Of a stretch of 64,000 bases of DNA, positions 41,440-50,639 are shown piece after piece. Source of the DNA: Dietzia psychralcaliphila (GTDB lineage: Bacteria; Actinomycetota; Actinomycetes; Mycobacteriales; Mycobacteriaceae); contig NZ_CP015453.1 of NCBI RefSeq assembly GCF_003096095.1, positions 2,480,001 to 2,544,000 on the forward strand, given 5' to 3'. The notes beneath the pieces were generated by a model that did not search any database, had not been told where the DNA came from, and saw only the letters and a list, made by a program, of their open reading frames with translations. The position numbers and the translations under genes were made by a program. Positions within the stretch are counted from its first letter, which is position 1. The number at the start of each line of letters is the position of its first letter.

Positions 41440-42711
41440 TCACACACGGACCGGCTCGGGAGCGGGTTCCGACATCTCGTGAACCCTGGGCACGTACAGG
41501 AGCCACCGTCCTCCCGCGTCGAGGAACCCGGTCTCCCGCGCGGTGATCTCCCGAGCGTGGTTCCACGCGAACAGGACCGCCACGTCCGGGTACGGGTCGG
41601 GGAAGTCCGCCGAGTCGACCACCGGGATCCGGGACCCCGGCGTGAGCAGACCCTGCTTGGCCGGGGTGTTGTCGAAGATCCTCGGGATCAGGTCGGGTCC
41701 GATCCCGCACATGTTGAGTACTGTCGCGCTCTTGGCCGTCGCGCCGTAGCCCACCACGCTGAGCCCCTGCGCCCGGAGGTCGGTGAGCGCCGCGACGAGA
41801 TCCCGGCGGATATCCGATACCCGGAGCGAGAACGCCTCCAGGGTCGCCGGTTCCGTCAGCCCCGACCGCTCCTCGGCCGCGATCATCACGGTCACAGCGT
41901 CGGAGACCTCCCGCGCCCCCGCCCGGGCGAGGGTGTACCGCACCTCGCCACCGTGCACGGGGAGCCGCTCCACGTCCACGAGCTCGAGGCCGTGACGACG
42001 CGCGAGCTCCTGTACCGACCGAGCGGAGAAGAGGTAGAAGTGCTCGTCGTAGATCTGGTCGAAGGAGGTCTTCTCGACGATGTCGCCGAAGTACGGGTCC
42101 TCGAAGACCATGATCCCGTCGGGCGCCAGCAACTCGTCCACACCGGCGAACACCGAGTCCAGGTACGGGATGTGGCACAGCGTGTTGGCGGCGTAGATCA
42201 CCGTGGCCGGCCCGTGCTCCCCGCGGATCCGGACGGCGGACTCCTCCTCGAAGAAGTCCCCGAGAACTCGCACCCCCTTCTCGACGGCGAGTCGGGCGAC
42301 CCCTGCCGAGGGCTCCACGCCCAGGTGGTGCATGCCGGCATCGGCCAGGTGGGACAGCATCGTCCCGTCATTGCTTCCCAACTCCACCACGAAGTCGTCT
42401 CCCCGGCCGGTCGTGTTCTCGAGGAACCTCGTGGCGACCCCTTCGAAGTGGGCGCGCATCCCGGCCGAGCCGCCGGAGATGAAGGGGTAGGACTCGTGGA
42501 ACATCTTGTCGCGGTCCACCTCCTCCATGAGCTGGACCATCGTGCAGTCCAGGCACATGCCCACGGCCAGTCGGAACAGGTACTCCTGCGACTCGTCACC
42601 GGGGCGGCGGAACGCGTCGGAGAGCGGCTGCATGCCGAAGTCGTGGAACTCCTGCACTCGTCCGCGGCAGATCGTGCAGGGCTTCGTCGTCATCACAGAT
42701 CCTTGGGTCAT
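41440..42711 (-). CDS. Sugar C-methyltransferase (EvaC/TylCIII-like)
   Basis: The 423-residue protein has an N-terminal zinc-binding domain (CTICRGRVQEFHDFGMQPLSDAF plus later Cys residues), a SAM-binding core (VELGSNDGTMLSHL) and a C-terminal domain with VGYGATAKSATVLN. This three-part layout is that of NDP-hexose C3-methyltransferases. It adds the branch methyl of vancosamine-type sugars. The ATG overlaps the LuxR stop (ATGA); an internal ATG at 42693 is an alternative start. Confidence 0.93.
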   Translation of the reverse strand: MTQGSVMTTKPCTICRGRVQEFHDFGMQPLSDAFRRPGDESQEYLFRLAVGMCLDCTMVQLMEEVDRDKMFHESYPFISGGSAGMRAHFEGVATRFLENTTGRGDDFVVELGSNDGTMLSHLADAGMHHLGVEPSAGVARLAVEKGVRVLGDFFEEESAVRIRGEHGPATVIYAANTLCHIPYLDSVFAGVDELLAPDGIMVFEDPYFGDIVEKTSFDQIYDEHFYLFSARSVQELARRHGLELVDVERLPVHGGEVRYTLARAGAREVSDAVTVMIAAEERSGLTEPATLEAFSLRVSDIRRDLVAALTDLRAQGLSVVGYGATAKSATVLNMCGIGPDLIPRIFDNTPAKQGLLTPGSRIPVVDSADFPDPYPDVAVLFAWNHAREITARETGFLDAGGRWLLYVPRVHEMSEPAPEPVRV

Positions 42712-44927
42712 ATTTCCTTGGCCTCGAGTCGGTACGGGTCGGTGCGTGGTCGGAACACGATGGGGTGAAGGTGATGGCCAGGTCCGGCGTACTCCGCCCG
42801 GCTCCTGGCGATCCCGGTGGAGAGATCCACCCGGCCGCTCACTCCGAGCTTCCGGTAGACCTTGGTCAGGTGCTGTTCAACGGTGCTGACGGTCACGTGC
42901 AGGCGTCGCCCGATCGCGCGGTTGGTCAGTCCCTCGGCGGCGAGTTCTGCCACCCGGAGCTCCGCCCCGCTCAGTCTGTGGTCGTCCCCCTCGTCGTCGG
43001 GTCCACTGCCGCGTGACGCGCGCCCTCCCGTCGGACCCGGGATTCCGGAGAGCATCCACGGAACGGTGTCACCGAGCACCGACCCGGGGAATCCGGCGCG
43101 GAGCGCGACGAGTTCGGCCCGAGCCCGTTCCACCACGGGTCCGTCGAGCCCGCACTGCACGGCCAGACGGTCGACGGCCTGGAGATCTCCCATCGCCGCC
43201 AACACCGCGCCGTTCTCCGCCAGGCGCCGTGCCCGGGCGAGGAGGACGCGCAGGTCGTGGAAGGTGGTGGCCATGAGATCGGGGGGACCGGACGGGCCGC
43301 TGGTACCGGCGGTATGAACCTCGGCCGCGGCGAGACCCGTCGCCAGTGGGAAGCCGAGAGCCGCGCCCCAACGCCCGCTCGGCAGGATCCGGAACGCCCG
43401 GTCGACCAGCAGACGAGCCGCCGGCCGGTCCCCGGTGTGGACGAGCGTGGCGGCGCGCACCGTATGGAGTAGCGCGGACTCGGCCGGGTCCGTGGAGGCC
43501 TCTGCGACCACCTCGATGCGGGCCGTCCATCCCGAGAGGTCGGCGTCAGGACGGCGACTCACGAGGGCCTCCACGACGTGTGCGATCGCCTCGGGGACTG
43601 CCGGCCCGGAGAGGAGGTCGGCGAGGAGGTGATCGACAGCGGTCTGCAGGTCCACGTCGCCGTCATCAGGACGGGTCACCGCATCGATCAGCGACGTCCA
43701 CGGGTCCAGGAGCGCGGGGGTGAGATCGCGGACCAGTTCCCGCTCCGGGCCGGTCCACCGTCCGTAGTACCAGGCGTAGGCCAGATGGATCTGGGTGATC
43801 ACTCTCGGCGTCGGCAGGATGGGTCGGGATCCGAGCCCGGCGATGGCCCGCGTCGCGGCGTCCCGGTCTCCCCGGCGCAATGCGGCCAGCACGACCGGAA
43901 CGGCAGCGCTCTCGGGCGCACGGTTGTCGGCCAGAAACCGGACGGTCGGTGAGTCCGCGTCACGCGCGGCGGCGGCGCGGAGGTGCTCGGCGGTGCCGTC
44001 GATCCTGAACCGCGACCCGTCGATCACCCCCACGGCGCCCAGCGCGTCGAGCAGAGTGCGGGCCTCGGCGTTCGACTTCCCGAGCATCGAGGCGAGGGCC
44101 GAGGCGGAAGAGGTGGAGCAGGCCGGAACCATGGCCATTAGACCGCAGAGTTGCTCCGCCTCCGGCCCCAGATGGCGCAGGGCCGAATCGACGCAGCGGA
44201 GGTAGGCCCGCCCGGCCCGCAGGGGCGGTCCCGAGCCGTCCGATGTGGCGAGGTCCGCGATCAACGCGCTGGCGAGGGCCGGATTGCCGTTCGCGCCCTC
44301 GATGACGGCATCGGTCAGGGGGGCGTCGTCGACGCCGGCGTCCCCGAGCGCCGCACGGACACCCGACGAGGTGATCGGCGGGACGTAATAGACATAGTCG
44401 GTGACGTCGGACAGGACGGAATCCGACCGGGCCGCGGGATTCCAGGGCCCGCCCGAGGTGTAGACGACCATCGCTCCCTGCCTGCGGAGCCATGGCCCGC
44501 GGTCCCTGAATGCTGCGAGCGAATGCTGGTCCGCGTACTCCACATCATCGACGGCGAGCACGATCGGGCCGTCGGCGAGGAGGGGCGCGAGTGCCGCCAG
44601 GACCTGGTCGGGTGAGTCCATCGGCCGCCCCTGCTCCGGAAGGGTCACGGGGGTCGAGGTGTGGCGAAGACCGCCGTCGTCGAATTCCAGCGCGGAGCGG
44701 ACCAGGTCGAGCACGGCTCCGTCAGTATCCCGGTGTTCGGGAGAGCAGGTGACGTAGACGACGCGGGCACCGGAGGCTCTCGCCCGGTCGACGAAGGCAC
44801 GGAGGATGGCGGTCTTGCCGGACCCCCACGGGCCCAGGATGGAGCAGACGCCTGCGAAGCGATCACCGGCGGAGGCGAGTGAACCGAGGAGGAGGTCCAC
44901 GAGCGCAGTACGTGCGTCGTCGTCCAT
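42708..44927 (-). CDS. Large ATP-binding LuxR-family (LAL) regulator
   Basis: From the ATG at 44927 (GGAAGG 5 bases before) the protein has 739 residues: a P-loop ATPase domain (LGPWGSGKTAIL, 32-39; VLAVDDVEYADQ), a long helical middle and a C-terminal LuxR helix-turn-helix (LSGAELRVAELAAEGLTNRAIGRRL). It is shorter than most LAL regulators. It is the first gene of a leftward operon with the methyltransferase and ketoreductase, so it probably activates the sugar genes or the whole cluster. A 14-bp direct repeat lies just upstream. Confidence 0.92.
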   Translation of the reverse strand: MDDDARTALVDLLLGSLASAGDRFAGVCSILGPWGSGKTAILRAFVDRARASGARVVYVTCSPEHRDTDGAVLDLVRSALEFDDGGLRHTSTPVTLPEQGRPMDSPDQVLAALAPLLADGPIVLAVDDVEYADQHSLAAFRDRGPWLRRQGAMVVYTSGGPWNPAARSDSVLSDVTDYVYYVPPITSSGVRAALGDAGVDDAPLTDAVIEGANGNPALASALIADLATSDGSGPPLRAGRAYLRCVDSALRHLGPEAEQLCGLMAMVPACSTSSASALASMLGKSNAEARTLLDALGAVGVIDGSRFRIDGTAEHLRAAAARDADSPTVRFLADNRAPESAAVPVVLAALRRGDRDAATRAIAGLGSRPILPTPRVITQIHLAYAWYYGRWTGPERELVRDLTPALLDPWTSLIDAVTRPDDGDVDLQTAVDHLLADLLSGPAVPEAIAHVVEALVSRRPDADLSGWTARIEVVAEASTDPAESALLHTVRAATLVHTGDRPAARLLVDRAFRILPSGRWGAALGFPLATGLAAAEVHTAGTSGPSGPPDLMATTFHDLRVLLARARRLAENGAVLAAMGDLQAVDRLAVQCGLDGPVVERARAELVALRAGFPGSVLGDTVPWMLSGIPGPTGGRASRGSGPDDEGDDHRLSGAELRVAELAAEGLTNRAIGRRLHVTVSTVEQHLTKVYRKLGVSGRVDLSTGIARSRAEYAGPGHHLHPIVFRPRTDPYRLEAKEI

Positions 44928-45429
44928 CGGTCCTTCCCTGGCCGGTCGAGATCTGCCGGTCGAGATCTGTTGTGCACGAGCAGACTCGACCACCGTAGGG
45001 ACCCAGTGCGGTCCCCCGGCGACGTCTGGGAGAACACACGGTGAAGGTGCTGCCAGAAAAAACTCATGTACGCGGAATGCTCCCCGAGTCACCGCGCACC
45101 GTCGGTGGGTATCGCGTCCTCGTCGTCGTCGTCGGGGTTCTTCTGGCCACCGGGGCGCGCACCGCGCCGATGCGGGGAGTCGCCAGGGAGGCTGGCGCGC
45201 ACTGGCCGCCGACGACTCCTCCCCGCGCCTGGTCGCCGCCAGGGTGGAGTACGCGCCCTGATCGGCTTACGTGTCTCTTTTGCCAGGGCTCAGCCAGGGT
45301 GTGCTGCGCGTCTGGACCATTCCGGGCGCGCAACCCGGCGCCCTGACGCCTTGCCGGGCACCACGACGTGTACCCCGGTGCCACCACGCGCAGTCCGGCG
45401 CCGCGGCGTGCCAGCCGACCCGCGGGCCG
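44928..45429. other. Intergenic region at right edge of cluster
   Basis: No convincing gene in 502 bases. A 14-bp tandem repeat (CCGGTCGAGATCTG at 44942-44955 and 44956-44969) lies 15 bases upstream of the LuxR start and may be a regulator site. Repeat element B (45252-45338) occupies the middle. Confidence 0.5.
45252..45338. repeat. Repeat element B with hairpin, right side of the biosynthetic cluster
   Basis: Bases 45252-45311 match element A (13021-13080) at 45 of 60 positions in the same orientation. A hairpin CCGGG-CGCGCAA-CCCGG (45322-45338) follows at nearly the same distance as in A. The ABC exporter gene ends 92 bases further on, and copy A likewise faces the 3' end of a leftward gene. 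Confidence 0.6.
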
Positions 45430-47274
45430 TCAGACTCCCCCGAACCACGCCCGACTGAGCTCGGCGTACCGCCCCTCCGAGCGCAGCAGTTCCTCGTGGG
45501 TGCCCGATTCCACGATCCGGCCGTGGTCCACCACCAGGATCCGGTCCGCGGTCGCGGCCTGGCTCAGCCGGTGGGCCACCACCAATCCAGCCCTGTCTTT
45601 CAGCACCGCAGCCGCTGCCGCGTCGAGGCGTCGGGCACCGGCGGACCCGGCCTCGGCGGTGGCCTCGTCGAGGATCACCACGTCCGGGTCGGCCAGCTCC
45701 ACGCGGGCCAGGGCGATCATCTGGGCCTGCATCGGATCGAGCGGGTGCCCGCCCTCCCCGATCACGGTGTCGACGCCGTCGGGCAGGTCATCGACCCAGT
45801 CCGCCCCGACGGTCTGCAGGGCCGCGCGTACCTCGGCGAGGCCGGCCTCGGGGCGGGGCGCACGGACGTTCTCGGCGATGGTGGTGGCGAAGGAGTGCAC
45901 CTCCTGGGAGACCATGGTGATGTGCTGCCGCAGGGCCAGCGGGTCGATGTCGGCCAGCGGCACCCCGCCCATGCGGGCGCTCCCGTGGGTGGGCACCACA
46001 GACCCGGCGGCGACCAGCGCCAGGGTGCTCTTGCCTGCACCGGTGGACCCGACCACGGCCACCACCTCACCCGGCGCGACGGTCAGGTCGACGTCGATCA
46101 GGGCCGGTGCTCCCCCGCCGTAGGAGTGGCTGACGCCGGACAGGTCCAGCGCACCGTGCTGGTCGGTGGCCGACTCGAGCGTGGCGGTGCGCTCGGGCAC
46201 TGGCATGGTGATCACCCCGACCATCCGGACCAGCGAGGCCCCGGCGGACTGGACCTGGTCGACCATGCCCACCAACGCGCCGATCGGGTTGAACAGCCGG
46301 TGGAACAGCAGCGCGGCGGTGGTCACGGCGCCGGCGGTGAGCGTGCCGGCGTCCACCAGGACAAACCCGACGACCAGCAGCAGCCCGAGGACCGTGACCT
46401 CGGCGCGGTTGTTCCGGCTGAAGGCGCGGGTGACGAAGTAGAACACCCGGATGGACAGGTCCCGCGCCCGCCCGGAGGCGCCGGTGATCCGGTCCAGCTC
46501 GGAGTCCTGGGCATCAAAGGCGTGCAGGGTCCGGGATCCGGTGATGCCGCCGAGGAGCCGGCTGGCACGGGTGCCGAAGGCGGCCCGCTCCGCGGCGTAG
46601 ATGGGGCCGGACCGGGGCAGGTACCAGCGCAGCGTGGTCCAGTACATGGGCAGCGCGACCAAGCCCACCAGCCCGAGCCTCCAGTCCACCGTGGCCAGCC
46701 CGACCCCGGACACGATCACCGTGAACAGCGATTGCACCACCAGCGGGACCACGGCGGTAGCGGCCTGGCTGATCTCGCGGGCGTCCTCGGCCACGCGGGA
46801 GACCAGGTCGCCGGTCTCCGTGGTCTCCATCTGCGCCGCGCCCAGGCGCAGGGAGCGGTCCATTACCATCTCACGCAGCCGAGCCACGGTGGGCTCGGTC
46901 AGCTGGGCGAGCCAGGCCTGTCCGGCCCAGGTGCAGGCGGCGCCCACGATGCCGGCAGCGGCGATCGCCCCCGCACCGACCCACACCGCGGCGTAGTCCT
47001 GACTCCCGGGCAGGACGTCCACGAGCCAGCCGATCACCCACGGCGCCACCAATCCTGCGACGGAGGCGACCAGACCGGTCAGGCAGACCAGCAGGAGGTA
47101 TCCGCGGCGTTCCTTGAGCAGCGGCCACAGCACGGCGAGGGACTCGCGGCCACTCGCCAGGGGAAGGGTCCCGGTGGTCACCAGGGCCCCGGCGTTGCCC
47201 GGCGCTTCTGCAGCACCGGTCTCGGTGTGTGTGGCGGTGCTGATTCCGGTACCGCTGGTGTCTGTGCTGCTCAT
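45430..47274 (-). CDS. ABC exporter half-transporter with intact Walker A and degenerate signature
   Basis: From the ATG at 47274 the protein has 614 residues: six membrane helices then an ATPase domain. Walker A is intact (GSTGAGKST) and Walker B has the catalytic Glu (VVILDEATAEAG), but the LSGGQ signature reads LDPMQAQ. It overlaps the partner gene by 4 bases (ATGA). In a heterodimer its Walker A would pair with the intact LSGGQ of the partner to make one working site. Substrate unknown; it lies just outside the cluster and could export its product. Confidence 0.9.
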   Translation of the reverse strand: MSSTDTSGTGISTATHTETGAAEAPGNAGALVTTGTLPLASGRESLAVLWPLLKERRGYLLLVCLTGLVASVAGLVAPWVIGWLVDVLPGSQDYAAVWVGAGAIAAAGIVGAACTWAGQAWLAQLTEPTVARLREMVMDRSLRLGAAQMETTETGDLVSRVAEDAREISQAATAVVPLVVQSLFTVIVSGVGLATVDWRLGLVGLVALPMYWTTLRWYLPRSGPIYAAERAAFGTRASRLLGGITGSRTLHAFDAQDSELDRITGASGRARDLSIRVFYFVTRAFSRNNRAEVTVLGLLLVVGFVLVDAGTLTAGAVTTAALLFHRLFNPIGALVGMVDQVQSAGASLVRMVGVITMPVPERTATLESATDQHGALDLSGVSHSYGGGAPALIDVDLTVAPGEVVAVVGSTGAGKSTLALVAAGSVVPTHGSARMGGVPLADIDPLALRQHITMVSQEVHSFATTIAENVRAPRPEAGLAEVRAALQTVGADWVDDLPDGVDTVIGEGGHPLDPMQAQMIALARVELADPDVVILDEATAEAGSAGARRLDAAAAAVLKDRAGLVVAHRLSQAATADRILVVDHGRIVESGTHEELLRSEGRYAELSRAWFGGV

Positions 47275-49058
47275 CGGTCGACCGCTGTCCGGTAACTGGC
47301 TGACGACTCGCGCAGCTCGAGATGGGTGCCTGAGTGCGTCTCGCCGCTCCGCGGAAGGTGGACCACCCGGTCGGCGGTCGCGAGGAACGGCGGCGAGGAG
47401 GTGACGATCAGCGTCGACCGCCCCGGCCGGCTCGTACGCAGCCGGCGCACGGCCTGGGCGATCTCCCACTCGGTCACGGCGTCCACTGCGCTGGTCGGGT
47501 CGTGCAGCACCAGCACGTCCGGGTCGGCGTGCAGAGCGCGGGCGAGCGCGATCCGCTGGCGTTGGCCGCCGGAGAGGTTGCGGCCCCCCTCCTGGACTAC
47601 GTGGTCAAGGCCGTCGGGGAGGTGCTCGATGATCTCGGCGACGGCCGATGCGCGCAGGACGTCGTCGGAGACCGGGACGCGGACGTGGGCCTCGCCGTCG
47701 TGTTGTGCGCCGTCACCCCCGCCGTCGTCGCTCGTGCTGCCGTGTCCCCCGCCGTCGTGGCTCATCGCGATGTTGGAGCGGATGGTGCCGACGAACAGGT
47801 CCACGCGGTGGGGGGCGACGACGACGTGGTCGGCGATCGCCGCGGCCAGGCTGCTGCGTCGATGCCCACCGACCAGCACGGCGTCGGCCCCGTCGCTGTG
47901 GCCTGCCATCGCCAGGGTCACCGCGTCGGCGGCGGCCGGCTGCTCGACCACCAGCGCGACGATCTCCCCCGCCGCCACCTCGAGGTCCAGTTCCCGGCCG
48001 TCGGGCAGCTCCAAGCCGCTCACCTGCAGGTGCGATCCCTCGGGGACCTCCGATCCGGACTCGTCGACCGGCGCCGACGCCTGCAGGTCGACCAGCCGCT
48101 GCGCGGCACCGTGGGACCGGGCGAAGATGCTCACCATGGCCGTGATGAGGCGGACCGGTTCCTCGAAGAACACGGCCACGCCGACCACCGAGACCAGCGT
48201 GCCGATCGCCATCTCCCCGGACAGCACTCGGTAGCCGGCGGCCAGCAGGACCAGGGCCAGTACGACGGCCATGCCGAGCGACCCGATGCCCTGGACCCGG
48301 CCCGTCCGCTCGGCGGTGACGATGCCCGCGTCGGCGGCGGCACGGGAGGCGTCGCGGTACTGCTCGGCCGCCCAGCGCTCCCCGCCCCCGGCCTTGAGCA
48401 CGCGCAGACCCGTCATGATGTCGGTGGCGCGGCTGCTCGCCATGCCGATGGCCGTCTGCTGGGCGGTGCTGTGCCGGGAGATGACGCGGCTGGGCAGCGC
48501 CACCAGCACCAGACTCAACGGGACGCCGATCAGGACGATCAGCCCCACTAATAGATCGGTCCACAGCAGGTAGGCCGAGATGCCCACGATGCCGATGAGC
48601 GCGGACCCGCCCAGGGCGATCTGGCGGAACACCAGGGCCGCGACGTCGGCGTCGGCCGAACACACGGACAGCACGTCACCCGAGCTCGCGTCGTCCATGG
48701 CGCGGCGCCTGGTCAGCGGCACCCGGGTGGCCTCCACCCGCAGATCGTGCGCCTCGTCCTGCAGGGCCCGGTTGCTGAGCCTGGCGCCGAAGCGATAGCT
48801 CAGGCTCAGCACCGTGAACAAGGCGATGAGCCCGAGGACCGACCACAGCATCGCGGTCGCGTCGAGAGGGATGATCGCCCGGTCGACGATCACGCCGATC
48901 GCGATGGGTACCAGCGCCTCGCAGAGCTGCCACATCGTCATGAGCACCAGCCCGGGGCCCACGAGGCGCTTTCGACGGCCGATCGCCCGGAGCAGGAGCC
49001 CGTTCGCGGTCGACGGGATGCCTGTGTCCTGCCGGCGCGTCGATGTGGGTGCTGACAT
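47271..49058 (-). CDS. ABC exporter half-transporter with intact signature and degenerate Walker A
   Basis: From the ATG at 49058 the protein has 595 residues (a GTG at 49112 would add 18). Six membrane helices precede an ATPase domain in which Walker A is lost (VALVVEQPAAADAV), the signature is intact (LSGGQRQRIALA), and Walker B ends LVLHDPTSAVD, with Pro in place of the catalytic Glu. It complements the next gene's defects exactly. The ATPase domain has an Asp/Gly/His-rich insert (about residues 420-455) that relatives lack. Confidence 0.9.
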   Translation of the reverse strand: MSAPTSTRRQDTGIPSTANGLLLRAIGRRKRLVGPGLVLMTMWQLCEALVPIAIGVIVDRAIIPLDATAMLWSVLGLIALFTVLSLSYRFGARLSNRALQDEAHDLRVEATRVPLTRRRAMDDASSGDVLSVCSADADVAALVFRQIALGGSALIGIVGISAYLLWTDLLVGLIVLIGVPLSLVLVALPSRVISRHSTAQQTAIGMASSRATDIMTGLRVLKAGGGERWAAEQYRDASRAAADAGIVTAERTGRVQGIGSLGMAVVLALVLLAAGYRVLSGEMAIGTLVSVVGVAVFFEEPVRLITAMVSIFARSHGAAQRLVDLQASAPVDESGSEVPEGSHLQVSGLELPDGRELDLEVAAGEIVALVVEQPAAADAVTLAMAGHSDGADAVLVGGHRRSSLAAAIADHVVVAPHRVDLFVGTIRSNIAMSHDGGGHGSTSDDGGGDGAQHDGEAHVRVPVSDDVLRASAVAEIIEHLPDGLDHVVQEGGRNLSGGQRQRIALARALHADPDVLVLHDPTSAVDAVTEWEIAQAVRRLRTSRPGRSTLIVTSSPPFLATADRVVHLPRSGETHSGTHLELRESSASYRTAVDR

Positions 49059-49177
49059 GCGTGTGGGGCTCCCGCCGATGGTGAAGGGCGTCTGTGGGTC
49101 TCGCCGACTCACGACACTAGTTCCACCCGGGAACCCGGCGGTCTACGGTCCCTTCCGGCTGCGGCCTACGCTTCCCC

Positions 49178-49924
49178 CTACGGCGCCGTGGTCCCCACCG
49201 AGTACGCCGCCGCGGAGTCGCGCACATCCATCACGTACTCCCGCGACGCGTTGTAGGCCAGCACGGCCCGCTGCCAGTTCTCGGCAACCGAGAGGTCTCC
49301 CCCGTTCTCGCACAGCAACCGGGCGGCGGCCACGGCGGCGTCGTCGATCTGGTTGGGGTCGGCCCGCCCGTCGCCGTTGGCGTCAACTCCGTACTTGCGC
49401 CACGACTCGGGGATGAACTGCATGGGCCCCACGGCACGGTCGAACTCCTGGTCTCCGTCCAGTTCCCCGCCGTCGGTGTCCGGGATGTTGGCGAATCCGG
49501 GCGAGCCGTCCAACTGGATACCGATGATCGGCGGCAGCGCGTAGCCGTCGTCGTTCAGGGAGGCTCCCCGGTAGCGGCCGTGCCGGGTCTCCACGTGCCC
49601 GATCCCGGCGAGGGTCGTCCACGCCAGGTTGCACTCGGGCCGGGTCTGCCGCATGGTCTCGGCGGCGTTGCCGTAGGCGGCCAGGGCGGCGACCGGGATG
49701 TTCATCTGCTCGTTGATCCCCTGCGCCCAGGGCCGCAGCTGATCGGAGGTCCGGCCGGGGGCATTGATGTCGACGGCAGGGACGGGAGCTCCGGCGGCGG
49801 GTGGGATGCCGGGCGGGATGGCGACCGGGGCTTCACGGGTGGGCCCGTACGAACAGGCTGATGCCACCACGGCCGCGGCGAGGGACAGGGCCACAGCGCA
49901 GCCGCGGCGGGGGCGAATAGTCAT
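49178..49924 (-). CDS. Secreted lytic murein transglycosylase lipoprotein (MltB-like)
   Basis: This 248-residue protein starts with a lipoprotein signal (lipobox VVASAC, Cys24) and a Pro-rich linker. The domain from about 70 has WTTLAGIGHVETRHG with the catalytic Glu, AVGPMQFIPESW and an Asp-rich Ca-like loop (DANGDGRADPNQ). It cleaves peptidoglycan glycan strands, making anhydro-muropeptides, at the outer face of the membrane. No tail domain is present. Confidence 0.9.
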   Translation of the reverse strand: MTIRPRRGCAVALSLAAAVVASACSYGPTREAPVAIPPGIPPAAGAPVPAVDINAPGRTSDQLRPWAQGINEQMNIPVAALAAYGNAAETMRQTRPECNLAWTTLAGIGHVETRHGRYRGASLNDDGYALPPIIGIQLDGSPGFANIPDTDGGELDGDQEFDRAVGPMQFIPESWRKYGVDANGDGRADPNQIDDAAVAAARLLCENGGDLSVAENWQRAVLAYNASREYVMDVRDSAAAYSVGTTAP

Positions 49925-50000
49925 TGAGTGCCATTCTGCCGAAAACTCGCCACGGCCCGCCTCGGGGGATTCCCTGATCTCACCCGCACCTGCCCTGATC

Positions 50001-50594
50001 TCACCCGCGCGGGCCGTACCCCCCGGCCAGGGCGGTGAACTCGTCCAACAGGGCCTCCCGGGTGATCCGGGGTTGATCCAGCACCCAGCGCACGGCCACG
50101 TTCTCCACTGCCATCACGATCACCCACGCGCGCGCGGCGGGGTCACCGGCCGTGACCCCCGACGCGGAGAGGTAGACGGCGAGGAGTTCACGCACCCGGA
50201 GCTCGAGTGCGTGCTGCGCGGCCCGGTGACGCACGGCGGGCAGTTCCTCCCACACGATCCGCAGCAGCCCGGCGTCCACCTCCAGCGCGGTCAGCAGGGC
50301 GTCGGCGATGGAGCGGACCGTGCCGGGGTTCTGGACGTCGACTGGACCGGCGCCGGCGAGCGAGGCGGCAACCCGGTCGGAGATCTCCGCCGACCATCGG
50401 TCCATGACCTCGGTGACCAGGGCCGATTTGTCCGGGAAGTACTGGTACAGCGAGCCCGGGCTGACCCGGGCCTCGTCGGCGACGCGGTTGGTGGTGAACG
50501 AGTCGTAGCCGTCGCGCACGAGCACGACGCGAGCCGCCTCCACGATCCGCTCGACCATCGCCCGGGAACGTGCCTGCTGGGGGACCTTTCTCAT
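50001..50594 (-). CDS. TetR-family regulator
   Basis: From the ATG at 50594 the protein has 197 residues with an N-terminal TetR HTH (IVEAARVVLVRDGYDSFTTNRVADEARVSPGSLYQYFPDKSALV) and a helical ligand domain. It is divergent from the MpaB-family gene, with 45 bases between starts that contain a perfect 16-bp palindrome, so it probably represses that gene and itself. Confidence 0.92.
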   Translation of the reverse strand: MRKVPQQARSRAMVERIVEAARVVLVRDGYDSFTTNRVADEARVSPGSLYQYFPDKSALVTEVMDRWSAEISDRVAASLAGAGPVDVQNPGTVRSIADALLTALEVDAGLLRIVWEELPAVRHRAAQHALELRVRELLAVYLSASGVTAGDPAARAWVIVMAVENVAVRWVLDQPRITREALLDEFTALAGGYGPRG

Positions 50595-50609
50595 GAACGC
50601 GAATTGTAT

Positions 50610-50625
50610 GCGAGTAATTACTCGC
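50610..50625. promoter_or_regulatory. TetR operator palindrome
   Basis: GCGAGTAATTACTCGC is a perfect 16-bp palindrome centred between the divergent tetR and MpaB-family starts, an ideal site for the TetR dimer. Confidence 0.75.
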
Positions 50626-50639
50626 GTCATAGTTGCACC

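Noticed and set aside
45271-47295. 674-codon rightward frame opposite the ABC exporter
   Set aside because: His/Gly/Gln-rich antisense shadow with no domain; the exporter on the other strand is unambiguous.
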